This document shows, piece after piece, positions 25,346 through 34,175 of a DNA stretch of 64,000 nucleotides. Origin of the DNA: Martinezella hainanensis (GTDB lineage: Bacteria; Pseudomonadota; Alphaproteobacteria; Rhizobiales; Rhizobiaceae); assembly GCF_900094555.1 (NCBI RefSeq), contig NZ_FMAC01000008.1, positions 151,485-215,484 of the forward strand, given 5' to 3'. The position numbers and the translations under genes are program-made. The notes under the pieces were generated by a model. The model worked only from the letters and a program-made list of their open reading frames with translations, was not told where the DNA came from and searched no databases. Positions within the stretch are counted from its first letter, which is position 1. Every line of letters begins with the position of its first letter.

Positions 25346-27352
25346 TCAGAACTCTTCCCAGCCCTGCGCCGTGGCAGCCGGCGCAAGCGCTCCACCACCA
25401 AAGGCAGTCGCGACCCTGTCGATCATGCGCCGCGCCGGCGAAGCAGTCGGACGATGCGTCTCGGCGCGCGCTGGAACCGGGGCGGGAGCGTGAACAGCAT
25501 CGACCTTGAAGCGGGAGACGAGATGGACAAGGCCATCTGCCTCCGCCGCCAGTCGATGGGTCGCGGCCGATGTTTCCTCGACCATGGCGGCATTGCGCTG
25601 GGTGACTTCATCCATCTGGTTGACCGCGTTGTTCACTTCGGAGAGACCCGTCGCCTGCTCACGCGCCGCCGTTGCGATCGAGTGGATGTGGTCGTTGATC
25701 TTGAGCACGCGCACCTCGATGGACGACAGCGCCTCGCCAGTCGCCTGCACGAGCTTGACGCCGACCTGCACCTCACCGCCGGACTTGCCGATCAGGGCCT
25801 TGATATCCTTGGCGGCTGTCGCGGAGCGCTGGGCAAGCTCGCGCACCTCCTGCGCAACAACAGCGAAACCCTTGCCCGCCTCGCCGGCGCGGGCTGCCTC
25901 AACACCTGCATTCAGCGCCAGAAGATTGGTCTGGAAGGCGATATCGTCGATCACGCCGATGATCTGGCTGATCTCGCCGGACGCCTGCTCGATCCGCCCC
26001 ATGGCATCGATGGCATTGCGAACGACCGTACCGGAACGTGCTGCATCGTCCTTGGCTTCGCTCACCATGACACTGGCTTCGCGCGCCCGCTCCGTGGAAT
26101 TCTGGACGACGGACGTGATCTCGTCGAGCGCTGCCGAAGTCTCCTCAAGAGCGGCCGCCTGCTGTTCCGTACGCTTGGAGAGGTCGTCGCTGGCGTGACG
26201 CAGCTCATTGGTGTTGGAGTTGATCGAGCCTGTGGTCTCGCGCACTTCGCTCATGGTGCTCTTCAGCGTCGCGAGCGTCGTATTGACGTTCTGCTGCAGC
26301 TCGGCAAAGGCGCCCTGGAATTCGCCCTTCATTGCCTGGGTCAGGTCGCCATCCGCCAGGCTTGCTATGACGCGGCGGACCTCGCCGATCCCAGTGTCGA
26401 CACTGATCAGGAGCTCGTTGACGTTGCGCGCGAAGCGGTTGAGATTGACGTCGCCATAGTCCTTCTCGATGCGCTGGCTGAAATCGCCGGCTGCCGCGGC
26501 AGAGACTGCGAGAGACATGCTCGACTGAAGCTCGTCGCTCTTCACCCGCATTGCCGTTTCCTCGGCATTCATGCGGCGCACGGCATTGCCGTTTTCCTTG
26601 AATACGTCGACGGCTGCCGCCATCTCGCCGATTTCGTCCCGACGGCCGGCAAATGGTACCTCGATATCGAAATTGCCGTTGGCGACATTCTTTATCGCAT
26701 CAGTCACCTTGCGGATGGGGCGGCTCAGATGGACGGTTCCGATATAGGCGCCGAGGCCGACGCCCGCCACGATACCGGCGATCATGATGCCGAGGACGAC
26801 CCACAGGACATTGCTGTGGAAGGTCGCAATCTCGGCCTCGGCCTTTGCGAGCTCCGCCTTGTCGGTCTCGACGATCGCATCGATCTCAGCCTGGAAAGCC
26901 TTGCGGTTGGCGCGGTTCGCTTCGTTATTGCCCTGCTTACCGGCGGCATCCGGGCCATCCGTCACGCCGAGCCTGGCCGTTTCCGTGCGAAAGACGCGAA
27001 ACTCCTGGGCACGGGCCTGCAGTTTGGTGAATTCCGGCTTCTGCGTATCCGGCACCAGGGGCGCCCAGCTCGTCAGCACCTTGTCGATTTCGTCAAGATC
27101 GGCCATCAGCCCATCGGCAAAGGGTTTGGAATCCTTTGCCGCAGCAGCGGCATAGATGCCACGCGCTTCCATGACCACGGCGGTCACGTAGCGATTCAGG
27201 CGCTCGCCCATGTAAGCGCGGCTCGCCGTCTGCTCGTAGCTCTGTAATTTCTGGTCATATTGATGCAACGCATAGAGGGCCGTGGCGCCAATCAGAAGCG
27301 CTGCCCCAGCCATGACAGATACAAGCAGATTTATTTTGCCGCGAATTTTCAC
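25346..27352 (-). CDS. Methyl-accepting chemotaxis protein
   Basis: 668 residues. Helix 1 (about 8-29), a helical periplasmic ligand domain (30-175), helix 2 (about 178-200), two HAMP units, then the cytoplasmic signalling coiled coil. The hairpin tip reads IDDIAFQTNLLALNAGVEAA, the CheA/CheW contact. The last residues, GWEEF, resemble the C-terminal NWETF tether for CheR/CheB, also found on the second receptor at 50938. Divergent from rpmH with a 419-base gap. Ligand unknown. Confidence 0.93.
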   Translation of the reverse strand: MKIRGKINLLVSVMAGAALLIGATALYALHQYDQKLQSYEQTASRAYMGERLNRYVTAVVMEARGIYAAAAAKDSKPFADGLMADLDEIDKVLTSWAPLVPDTQKPEFTKLQARAQEFRVFRTETARLGVTDGPDAAGKQGNNEANRANRKAFQAEIDAIVETDKAELAKAEAEIATFHSNVLWVVLGIMIAGIVAGVGLGAYIGTVHLSRPIRKVTDAIKNVANGNFDIEVPFAGRRDEIGEMAAAVDVFKENGNAVRRMNAEETAMRVKSDELQSSMSLAVSAAAAGDFSQRIEKDYGDVNLNRFARNVNELLISVDTGIGEVRRVIASLADGDLTQAMKGEFQGAFAELQQNVNTTLATLKSTMSEVRETTGSINSNTNELRHASDDLSKRTEQQAAALEETSAALDEITSVVQNSTERAREASVMVSEAKDDAARSGTVVRNAIDAMGRIEQASGEISQIIGVIDDIAFQTNLLALNAGVEAARAGEAGKGFAVVAQEVRELAQRSATAAKDIKALIGKSGGEVQVGVKLVQATGEALSSIEVRVLKINDHIHSIATAAREQATGLSEVNNAVNQMDEVTQRNAAMVEETSAATHRLAAEADGLVHLVSRFKVDAVHAPAPVPARAETHRPTASPARRMIDRVATAFGGGALAPAATAQGWEEF

Positions 27353-27771
27353 AATACCCCTCCGGCGCAGATCCCATCCCCCATAAATCGATGGGTTTTA
27401 CGACATAGAGCTAGATATCGGCTAAAATCATTAATGTTATATTGAAGTATTTTTAATCTAAACATACGACATTCTTCACTATACTTCCCATATATTTTAG
27501 AAGATTCGCAATCTATATTTAAGGTTGCACGCACATTCAGCCGGTCACTGCCACCAAATGACGCGCCGCCGACACCAACAGCGTGAATTTGCCGGAAAAC
27601 AAGGAATCTGCGCCGCTATAATTGACTTCCGGGGCCTTGATCCGTATAAGCCCGCGCACGTCCGGTCATGGTGCCTGCATTTGCGGGCCAAGTCCGTTCG
27701 CCATAATCAACAACGCTCCTTGCTATTGAAGCAAAGCTCAAGAAGGGCCGCACTCCGCGGTGTTTAAATAA
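27353..27771. other. Divergent intergenic region between chemoreceptor and rpmH
   Basis: 419 bases without a supportable protein gene. The left 180 bases are AT-rich and should hold the chemoreceptor promoter; the right part is GC-rich and should hold the rpmH promoter and leader. I see no repeat, tRNA or convincing hairpin terminator in it. Confidence 0.5.
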
Positions 27772-27906
27772 ATGAAGCGTACCTACCAACCATCCAAGCT
27801 TGTCCGCAAGCGTCGCCACGGCTTCCGTGCGCGCATGGCCACCAAGGGCGGCCGCGCAGTTCTTTCTGCTCGCCGTAACCGCGGCCGCAAGCGTCTTTCG
27901 GCCTAA
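27772..27906 (+). CDS. rpmH: Large ribosomal subunit protein bL34
   Basis: 44-residue ribosomal protein. It begins MKRTYQPSKLVRKRRHGF and ends NRGRKRLSA, the universal bL34 pattern, strongly basic. First gene of the conserved rpmH-rnpA-yidC run; rnpA starts 25 bases after its stop. Confidence 0.97.
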   Translation: MKRTYQPSKLVRKRRHGFRARMATKGGRAVLSARRNRGRKRLSA

Positions 27907-27931
27907 GGGCCGAAGTGCCCGATGATCCAGG

Positions 27932-28333
27932 ATGGCGGGCAAATTGACGAATGAACGACCAAAAAAGACTGTCGGGCGGCTGAAAAGCCGGCCGCAGTTT
28001 CTTGCAGTCCGCGAAGGCGAGAAGCGCAGAGGCGGCTTCTTCCTGATTGAGGTGCTGGACCGCAAGCTTGCCGACGCCGACCCCCGCGTTGGATTTACCG
28101 TCACCAAAAAACATGGCAATGCGGTGGAGCGCAACCGCATGCGGCGCAGGCTGAAAGAAGCCGTGCGGCTTCATGCAGGGTTTGCAATGCAGCCCGGACA
28201 CGACTATGTGGTTGTCGCGCGGCGCGATGTGCTGACCGCTCCTTTCGAAAAACTGGCAAGCGAACTCGTAAGCCGCGTCGAAACCAGGCCGAAACATCGG
28301 CGGTCGGAAAACGACCGCTCCAGGAAAGTATGA
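27932..28333 (+). CDS. rnpA: Ribonuclease P protein component
   Basis: 133-residue basic protein subunit of RNase P, which helps the catalytic RNA trim tRNA 5' leaders. The RNR signature is present as AVERNRMRRRLKEAVR (about residues 63-78), preceded by VGFTVTKKHGN. The C-terminal tail (RPKHRRSENDRSRKV) is basic and disordered. It overlaps the yidC start by 4 bases, so they are coupled. Confidence 0.96.
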   Translation: MAGKLTNERPKKTVGRLKSRPQFLAVREGEKRRGGFFLIEVLDRKLADADPRVGFTVTKKHGNAVERNRMRRRLKEAVRLHAGFAMQPGHDYVVVARRDVLTAPFEKLASELVSRVETRPKHRRSENDRSRKV

Positions 28334-30138
28334 TGGAAAACAACCGCAATTACTTCATAGCAATTGCACTGTCTGTGCTGATTGTTCTCGGCTGGCAGTT
28401 TTTCTACATGAACCCGCGCCTCGAAGCGCAGCGCCAGGCCGAGCAGGCCGCCAAGGCCCACCAGCAGGCGCAGCAGACCCAGACGACGCAGTCGCCCGCA
28501 GCAGCGGGTGCCGCGGTGAACGGCTCGTTGCCGGCAGGCGGTCAGACGGCGCCGGCGGTCCTCACCCTCGAGCAGTCGGTCGCCAAGACCGCTTCGTCGC
28601 GCGTCATCATCGACACGCCCGCGCTTGCCGGCTCCATCAATCTGGAAGGCGCGCGTTTCGACGACCTCCAGCTCAAGGCCTATCACGAGACCGTCGACAA
28701 AAGCAGCCCGATCATCACGCTGTTCAGCCCGGCCGACACCAAGAACGGCTACTTTACGGAACTCGGCTATGTCGGCAGCGATGCCACGGGTTCCGTTCCC
28801 GGACCTTCGACGGTGTGGAAGCTCGCAAGCGGCGACAAGCTGACCGACAAGACGCCGGTGACGCTGTCCTATACCAACGACAAGGGCATCACCTTCAGCC
28901 GCACGATCTCGGTCGACGATCGCTACATGTTCACGATCACCGACAAGATCGCCAACGCCGGCCAGGCTCCGGTTTCGCTGTCGAGCTACGGCCGCGTCAC
29001 ACGCTACAACAAGCCTGAAACGCCATCTGCCTACGTTCTGCACGAAGGCTTCATCGGCGTTATCGGCGACGATGGCCTGATCGAGACCAAATATGCGTCT
29101 ACCGAAAAGGAAGCCACGACGCCTGCCAAGGCGACCGGCGGCTGGCTCGGCATGACCGACAAGTACTGGGCTGCAACCATCGTGCCGCCACAGTCGACGG
29201 CGTATGACGCACGTTTCTCGCACTTCACCGATGGCACACCGCGCTATCAGGCCGATTACAAGCAGGATGCCGTCACTATTGCTCCCGGCCAGTCGCAGGA
29301 TCTGAAGAACCTGGTCTTCGCCGGCGCCAAGGAAGTTCCGGTCATCGACCGCTACGAGACGAGCTATTCGATCCCGCGCTTCGATCGCCTGATCGACTGG
29401 GGCTGGTTCTATTTCATCACCAAGCCGATGTTCAAGCTGATGGACTTCTTCTTCCGCTACTTCGGCAATTTCGGCGTCGCCATCCTCTGCACGACCATCG
29501 TCGTCAAGGCGCTCTTCTTCCCGCTCGCCAGCCGGCAATATGCCTCGATGGCGAACATGAAGCGCATGCAGCCGAAGATGGAAGAACTCAAAGCCAAGTT
29601 CGGCGACGACCGAATGGGGCTGCAGCAGGCAACGATGCAGCTTTACAAGGAAGAGAAGATCAATCCGATCGCCGGCTGCTGGCCGGTACTGCTGCAGATC
29701 CCGATCTTCTTCTCGCTCTACAAGGTGATCTACATCACCATCGAGATGCGCCACGCGCCGTTCTTCGGCTGGATCCAGGACCTCTCCGCGCCGGATCCGA
29801 CCTCGATCGTCAATCTCTTCGGCCTGCTGCCGTTTGCGGCTCCGACCTTCCTGCATCTCGGCGTCTGGCCGCTGATCATGGGCGTCACCATGTTCTTCCA
29901 GATGCGCATGAACCCGACGCCGCCGGACCCGACCCAGGCGATGATCTTCAACTGGATGCCACTGGTGTTCATGTTCATGCTGGCGAGCTTCCCGGCCGGC
30001 CTCGTGATCTACTGGGCTTGGAACAACACGCTCTCGGTCATTCAGCAGTCGATCATCATGAAGCGACATGGTGTGAAGGTGGAACTCTTCGACAATCTGA
30101 AGGGCCTCTTCAAACGAAAACCGGCACCATCGAAATGA
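28330..30138 (+). CDS. yidC: Membrane protein insertase YidC
   Basis: 602 residues. Inserts and folds inner-membrane proteins with or without Sec. An N-terminal anchor (about 7-24) is followed by a Gln/Ala-rich linker, the large periplasmic beta domain (about 80-350), and five core helices (about 360-590) with the coiled cytoplasmic region MKRMQPKMEELKAKFGDD. The basic C-terminus ends RKPAPSK. The last 25 codons plus terminator are duplicated at 33497-33611, with 7 substitutions in 78 bases, implying that the present 3' end was replaced when the ars cluster inserted. Confidence 0.97.
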   Translation: MMENNRNYFIAIALSVLIVLGWQFFYMNPRLEAQRQAEQAAKAHQQAQQTQTTQSPAAAGAAVNGSLPAGGQTAPAVLTLEQSVAKTASSRVIIDTPALAGSINLEGARFDDLQLKAYHETVDKSSPIITLFSPADTKNGYFTELGYVGSDATGSVPGPSTVWKLASGDKLTDKTPVTLSYTNDKGITFSRTISVDDRYMFTITDKIANAGQAPVSLSSYGRVTRYNKPETPSAYVLHEGFIGVIGDDGLIETKYASTEKEATTPAKATGGWLGMTDKYWAATIVPPQSTAYDARFSHFTDGTPRYQADYKQDAVTIAPGQSQDLKNLVFAGAKEVPVIDRYETSYSIPRFDRLIDWGWFYFITKPMFKLMDFFFRYFGNFGVAILCTTIVVKALFFPLASRQYASMANMKRMQPKMEELKAKFGDDRMGLQQATMQLYKEEKINPIAGCWPVLLQIPIFFSLYKVIYITIEMRHAPFFGWIQDLSAPDPTSIVNLFGLLPFAAPTFLHLGVWPLIMGVTMFFQMRMNPTPPDPTQAMIFNWMPLVFMFMLASFPAGLVIYWAWNNTLSVIQQSIIMKRHGVKVELFDNLKGLFKRKPAPSK

Positions 30139-30142
30139 CGAC

Positions 30143-30170
30143 AAAAGCCCCGCTCCGGCGGGGCTTTTCT
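30143..30170 (+). terminator. Intrinsic terminator after yidC
   Basis: AAAAGCCCCGC (30143-30153), TCCG loop, GCGGGGCTTTT (30158-30168), then CTTTTG. An 11-bp stem five bases after the yidC stop. A diverged copy follows the duplicated yidC tail near 33583-33607. Confidence 0.85.
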
Positions 30171-30228
30171 TTTGTAGCGGCAAGTGCCATCGGCGTGAAC
30201 TCCGGCACCGATGTGCCGCCAACAACGG

Positions 30229-31440
30229 TCATCGCAATGCTGCGATGGAAGATAGAGCAGCGATGGAAAGCCCACCCAGAGCGGCCGTGATGACGAGTGA
30301 CGGCATGATGCCGATATTCTCCATCGCGAAGGCCAGGACGAACGGGGCGAGAGCTGAAAGGATCAGCCGTGCCGCCATCATCTTCCCCTGTAGCTTTCCG
30401 TAGCCATCGCTGCCGAAAAGATGCAGAGGCAGCGTGCCGGTGACGATGCTCAGGAGGCCGTTGCCCATGCCGAAGATCATCGCGAAGGCCATGGCGCCGG
30501 GTACGGAGGGAGCAGAAAGCAGAAGCACGAGCACTCCGCCCGGGATCAGCATCGAGGCGATCACGGCCAGATGGAGTGCGAGCAGGTTCTTGCCGAACAC
30601 CATGTTGATGAGGCGGCTGCCGACCTGCGACGGACCGAAGAGTGTCCCCACGAGAGCGGCGGTCGCGCCGAGGCCGAGACCGGACAGCAGTGGCACCAAA
30701 TGCACCAGAATGGCCGAACTGACGAGCGACATCAGCGAAAAACCCATAACCATGACCGCAAAGCCAAGGCGACGGCGAGCAGGTGGCAACACACCCTCGA
30801 CGCGCGGAGCTATGCTCGATGCCTTCGCCTCGTGCATAGTTCCCTGACGCACCAGCCACGCGTGGATTGGCAGGCAGATACAGAGGTTGAGGACGGCGAA
30901 AACCAAATAGACGTTCTGCCATGCGAGATGCGAATGGAGTGTCGTGGTTACCGGCCAGAAGATTGTCGAGGCGAATCCGCCGATCAGCGTCAGATAGGTG
31001 ATGCTGCGGGAGGCGACCTGCGGTCGGATTTGCACGAGCAACGCAAAGGCCGCGCCATACTGGACCAGATTGGCGGAAGCCTCGATCGCAACAAGTGCTG
31101 CGACATAAGCTGCCTTGTTGGGTGCAAAGGCACAGGCGGCCAAAGCGGCTGCCGCCGCGAAGGAGCCGATCGTCATCACCCGGGCGGCTCCGATCCTGTC
31201 GAAAAGCACGCCTAGCCACGGTGCGGTGAGGCCGCCTATCAGAAGCGCGACCGACAGCGCGCCGAAAACCCATTCGCTCGACCATGCGAACTGCGCGACC
31301 ATATCGGGTGCGAGGATGCTGAAGCTGTAATAGAGAGTGCCGTACCCGATGATCTGCGTGACACCGAGCGCGAGCACGGCAAGAAGGGGCACCCGTTCAG
31401 ACAAGGCGCTTGCCGTCAGCGTCGAGAACCTGCTCGCCAT
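30229..31440 (-). CDS. MFS transporter in the ars operon (ArsK-like)
   Basis: About 403 residues, twelve hydrophobic helices, MFS fold with FDRIGAARVM in the helix 2-3 loop. It is the last gene of the minus-strand arsR-aqpS-arsC unit and resembles the rhizobial MFS exporters associated with arsenite efflux (ArsK type); specificity is inferred from context. The start is uncertain: ATG 31440 overlaps arsC by 44 bases, while a TTG or GTG nearer 31400 would reduce the overlap. No arsB or acr3 gene is present, so this would be the active As(III) pump. Confidence 0.78.
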   Translation of the reverse strand: MASRFSTLTASALSERVPLLAVLALGVTQIIGYGTLYYSFSILAPDMVAQFAWSSEWVFGALSVALLIGGLTAPWLGVLFDRIGAARVMTIGSFAAAAALAACAFAPNKAAYVAALVAIEASANLVQYGAAFALLVQIRPQVASRSITYLTLIGGFASTIFWPVTTTLHSHLAWQNVYLVFAVLNLCICLPIHAWLVRQGTMHEAKASSIAPRVEGVLPPARRRLGFAVMVMGFSLMSLVSSAILVHLVPLLSGLGLGATAALVGTLFGPSQVGSRLINMVFGKNLLALHLAVIASMLIPGGVLVLLLSAPSVPGAMAFAMIFGMGNGLLSIVTGTLPLHLFGSDGYGKLQGKMMAARLILSALAPFVLAFAMENIGIMPSLVITAALGGLSIAALSSIAALR

Positions 31441-31825
31441 CTTCTTTGGCGAACGGGCCTTTATGCGTGTCGGGCAGGATATCCAGGACGACTTCCGAAG
31501 GCCGGGCAAGACGCGTGCCCATGGGCGTTACGACGAACGGGCGGTTGATCAGGATCGGATCCTTCAACATGGCATCGAGCAACTGGGCATCGGTCAAGTC
31601 CGGATTGTCGAGGCCGAGCTCGACATAGGGCGTGCCCTTTTCACGGATCGCCTGCCGGACAGTCAAACCCGCCTCGGCAATCATCTTGATGAGGTCATCG
31701 CGACTTGGCGGATTGCTCAGATATTCGATGACGGTCGGCTCGATACCGGCATTGCGGATCATCGCCAACGTGTTGCGCGAGGTGCCGCAGTCGGGATTGT
31801 GGTAGATCGTAACATCCATGGTCAT
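31397..31825 (-). CDS. arsC: Arsenate reductase, glutaredoxin-dependent
   Basis: 142-residue cytoplasmic enzyme reducing arsenate to arsenite with glutathione/glutaredoxin. The catalytic loop reads HNPDCGTSRNTL with the single active Cys at about residue 13, and the conserved arginines sit in ILINRPFVVTP and GTRLARPSE. It is R773-type, not the thioredoxin-dependent low-MW phosphatase type. ATGA overlap with aqpS upstream; ATGs at 31825 and 31819 are both usable. Confidence 0.95.
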   Translation of the reverse strand: MTMDVTIYHNPDCGTSRNTLAMIRNAGIEPTVIEYLSNPPSRDDLIKMIAEAGLTVRQAIREKGTPYVELGLDNPDLTDAQLLDAMLKDPILINRPFVVTPMGTRLARPSEVVLDILPDTHKGPFAKEDGEQVLDADGKRLV

Positions 31826-32523
31826 GGGATGGCTTCCGTTTCAGAGAGAGTTTGAGGATTGCGGACTTCCATCAGCAGCCAGTTCGCAAGCATCAGTGCC
31901 AACACCGCGCCAAGGATTTCCGCGACGATAAAACCCGGCAGATCGACAGGACGGATGCCGGCGAAGGTGTTCGTCAGCGAGCGGGCGATTGCGACAGCCG
32001 GATTGGCGAAGGAGGTGGAAGCGGTAAACCAGTATGCGGCCGTTATGTAGAGGCCTACCAGCCATGACACGGCGTCGGCGCGAAACCGCAAGCCGGCGAG
32101 GATGGCGAAGACAAGGCCGAAGGTGGCCGTCACCTCGGCCAACCATTGCGCGCCGCCGCTGCGAATGGTCGTCGAAGCCTGCAACAAAGGCAGTTCGAAC
32201 ATCGCATGCGCGAGGAGTGTTCCGGCAATGCCGCCGAGGGTCTGCGCGACGATATAACCCAGAGCCGACATCGCGGTCAGCTCGCGGCGCAGCGTGAAGA
32301 CCAGCGATACGACCGGATTGAAGTGAGCGCCGGATATCGGCCCGAGGACGATGATCAGCACGACAAGGATCGCGCCGGTAGGCAGCGTATTGGCGAGCAG
32401 CGCAAGCGCAATATCGGTCGTCAGCCTGTGCGCCATGATGCCAGAACCGACGACCGCCGTGACCAGAAGGCCCGTGCCCAAGGCCTCCGAGACAAGGCGG
32501 CGCGAAAGCGGAAAAGATGTCAC
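31822..32523 (-). CDS. aqpS: Aquaglyceroporin AqpS
   Basis: 233-residue MIP-family channel with six helices. The two pore motifs are NPV (in GAHFNPVVSL) and NPA (in FANPAVAIARS), the second followed by the selectivity Arg. In rhizobia this replaces an ArsB pump: arsenite made by ArsC leaves through the channel. The GTG at 32523 is chosen because translation further upstream would run inside arsR in another frame and because it gives the length of S. meliloti AqpS. Coupled to arsC by ATGA; 25 bases after arsR. Confidence 0.9.
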   Translation of the reverse strand: MTSFPLSRRLVSEALGTGLLVTAVVGSGIMAHRLTTDIALALLANTLPTGAILVVLIIVLGPISGAHFNPVVSLVFTLRRELTAMSALGYIVAQTLGGIAGTLLAHAMFELPLLQASTTIRSGGAQWLAEVTATFGLVFAILAGLRFRADAVSWLVGLYITAAYWFTASTSFANPAVAIARSLTNTFAGIRPVDLPGFIVAEILGAVLALMLANWLLMEVRNPQTLSETEAIP

Positions 32524-32548
32524 GGCTTCAGGCCCCGGATCAGCATAT

Positions 32549-32902
32549 TCATGGAACGTTTCTCGCAGCTGGTACACAGCAGGCGGCGACTTGCGCCGCC
32601 GGCGCGCAGACCTCGGGATGCCCCGCACAGCAGTCTTCCATCAGGAAGCGGACGAGACCTCCGAGCACATCGTAATTGGCGGTGTAGACGATAGAGCGGG
32701 ATTCCCGCTGCTGGCCAATGAGGCCGGCCCGATCCAGTTCCTTCAGATGGAACGAAACATTCGAGGGCGATACCTCGAGCTTCTCTGCAATCGCGCCCGC
32801 AGCCATGCCATCAGGACCGGCAACGACGAGCATGCGGACGATCTGCAGGCGGGTCTCCTGAGAGAGTGCGCCGAACGAAGCGAGGGCTTGACCTTCATCC
32901 AT
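32549..32902 (-). CDS. arsR: ArsR family arsenite-responsive repressor
   Basis: 117-residue winged-helix repressor. The recognition region is LEVSPSNVSFHLKELDRAGLIG (about residues 42-63). It lacks the ELCVCDL metal site of classical ArsR. Instead the C-terminus has DCCAGHPEVC and a late CC pair, resembling As(III) sites of Acidithiobacillus-type ArsR proteins. First gene of arsR-aqpS-arsC-MFS and divergent from the DUF6428 gene; the operator lies between them. Confidence 0.93.
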   Translation of the reverse strand: MDEGQALASFGALSQETRLQIVRMLVVAGPDGMAAGAIAEKLEVSPSNVSFHLKELDRAGLIGQQRESRSIVYTANYDVLGGLVRFLMEDCCAGHPEVCAPAAQVAACCVPAARNVP

Positions 32903-32933
32903 ATTTCAATAATCCTTGAAATGTTGAAATATG
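32900..32933. promoter_or_regulatory. ArsR operator candidate
   Basis: CATATTTCAA (32900-32909) and TTGAAATATG (32924-32933) form a 10-bp inverted repeat in the 42-base gap between arsR and the divergent DUF6428 gene, with an internal TTTCAA-N6-TTGAAA. It overlaps the arsR start codon and should control both directions. Confidence 0.65.
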
Positions 32934-32944
32934 GAGTACATCAA

Positions 32945-33457
32945 ATGAATGCGATCGACAAGACCCTGGCTTCGGATATCAACCTCGGCCTTCTGCTTGA
33001 GACTTTGGCCGCTGCCCGCGATCTGCCCCTTGTATTCCGCTATGACGGTCGGCCGGTGAGGCCGGGCTATCATGTCACAGAAGTTAAGGCCGGGCAGTTT
33101 TCGGCATTGGACTGCGGGGCCAACCCGGAAGCATGGGCTGAGATTTTCGTGCAGCTTTGGGATATCGAGGAAGGCAACCGCACGCATATGCCGGCGGGCA
33201 AATTCGCCGCTATCATCCGCAAGGTTTCCGAGCATGTGCAGCTCGACGGCTCCGCGAGGCTGACCTTTGAGGTGAGCGACGGGGTGCAGCCGATGCAGCT
33301 CTACTGCGCATCAACTCCTGTTATCGGCGACGATGCCGTCTATGTCGAGCTCATTGCCCGCGCAGCCAGCTGCAAGCCACGCGACCGGTGGCTGGCAGAA
33401 CAGACCCAAGCGGCAGCCTGCTGTGGATCAGCGAATGCTGCCAAGTGCTGCGGCTAG
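32945..33457 (+). CDS. DUF6428 family protein, ars-associated
   Basis: 170 residues, no signal peptide or membrane helix. Aromatic/Pro-rich N-terminal half (LPLVFRYDGRPVRPGYHVTEV) and a C-terminal Cys cluster (ASCKPRD…ACCGSANAAKCCG) that could bind As(III) or another metalloid. Proteins of this kind are found beside arsR in rhizobia. The ATG at 32945 is the first after the divergent operator; the long open frame upstream of it only mirrors arsR and aqpS. Function unknown. Confidence 0.8.
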   Translation: MNAIDKTLASDINLGLLLETLAAARDLPLVFRYDGRPVRPGYHVTEVKAGQFSALDCGANPEAWAEIFVQLWDIEEGNRTHMPAGKFAAIIRKVSEHVQLDGSARLTFEVSDGVQPMQLYCASTPVIGDDAVYVELIARAASCKPRDRWLAEQTQAAACCGSANAAKCCG

Positions 33458-33496
33458 TCATTACCGACTCCTTGGCCGACACCGAAGCTCGGCGGC

Positions 33497-33611
33497 ACGA
33501 AGCGTCATGGCTTGAAGGTGGAGCTCTTCGACAATTTGAGGGGCCTCTTCAAACGAAAACCGGCGCCATCGAAATGACGAAAAAAGCACGCTTCGGCGAG
33601 GCTTTTCTTTG
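33497..33611 (+). pseudogene. Displaced yidC 3' end and terminator (direct repeat)
   Basis: 33500-33577 matches 30061-30138, the last 25 codons and stop of yidC, at 71 of 78 bases. Five changes are synonymous and two conservative (Val to Leu, Lys to Arg), so both copies evolved as functional YidC tails. Similarity continues through a decayed version of the terminator to about 33611 and stops upstream near 33497. It precedes engB, the normal neighbour of yidC, so this is probably the native tail cut off by the insertion. Confidence 0.85.
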
Positions 33612-33887
33612 TGATTGATATTTCGATGCGAGCGGGCTGGGTACGCCGCGGTCTTCTCAGCTCGTGCGCTCAGATGCGAGATGCTGACGGAAGAGTTCGA
33701 GGACATCCGCATCAAACGTCTTGTGGAAAGCGGCCCTGTCAAATCCCGCCTGACCGTGCAGATCTCAGGCTGCGGCATCGAGCCTTAGCACGACTTGCGC
33801 GGCGCCGTGGTGCAGCAATTGCGGATTTTACAGGATCACCATGGCTGCGGATGAAAATTCCGGTCTAAGTCGACCGCCTGGGAAATT
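33612..33887. other. Intergenic region with a possible gene remnant
   Basis: 276 bases between the yidC tail remnant and the small gene at 33888. A 35-codon frame at 33681-33788 (MLTEEFEDIRIKRLVESG…) looks protein-like but has no convincing start site and I cannot assign it; it may be a fragment of a gene lost when the locus was rearranged. Nothing else recognisable. Confidence 0.3.
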
Positions 33888-34175
33888 TCAGCCGCGCAGA
33901 GTCGGGTAATTCCATCGCCCCGCTAACAAGCTGCGGGCATCGGCGAGAATCTGCCTGTACTCAGGCTTGAACGGAGCAGTAAGCTGCTTCTCGATATCCC
34001 CGAGCAAACCGTTCAATACCGCGCATTCGGCAGGGCTCTCGAAACATGATTCATCGGGAGTGTGTGTCCCCTTCGGATCGGACCAACGAGAGAGAAGCTC
34101 GAATAGAACGACGGCTTCCTTCGCATCGAGGCATATTTCTACGACATCGTCGTCTTTCGTGGGATCTTGCTCCAT
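33888..34175 (-). CDS. Hypothetical protein
   Basis: 95 residues, acidic N-terminus (MEQDPTKDDDVVEICLDAKEA), then mostly helical, with no signal peptide, membrane segment or motif I recognise. The coding pattern (GC-rich third positions) is weaker than in neighbours. It lies between the yidC remnant and engB on the opposite strand, overlapping no other gene. Possibly a small acquired gene. Confidence 0.5.
   Translation of the reverse strand: MEQDPTKDDDVVEICLDAKEAVVLFELLSRWSDPKGTHTPDESCFESPAECAVLNGLLGDIEKQLTAPFKPEYRQILADARSLLAGRWNYPTLRG

Noticed and set aside
23675..27247. 1190-codon open frame on the plus strand opposite the sensor kinase and chemoreceptor
   Set aside because: It exactly mirrors two well-supported minus-strand genes. 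Its product is a His/Arg/Asp-rich composition typical of antisense frames in GC-rich DNA, with no ribosome site.
28204..30225. 673-codon minus-strand open frame covering yidC
   Set aside because: Antisense shadow of yidC. Low-complexity Arg/Glu/His composition and no recognisable domain.
32351..32944. N-terminal extension of the DUF6428 frame back to 32351
   Set aside because: It runs antisense through arsR and aqpS. The ATG at 32945 just after the shared operator gives a compact protein.
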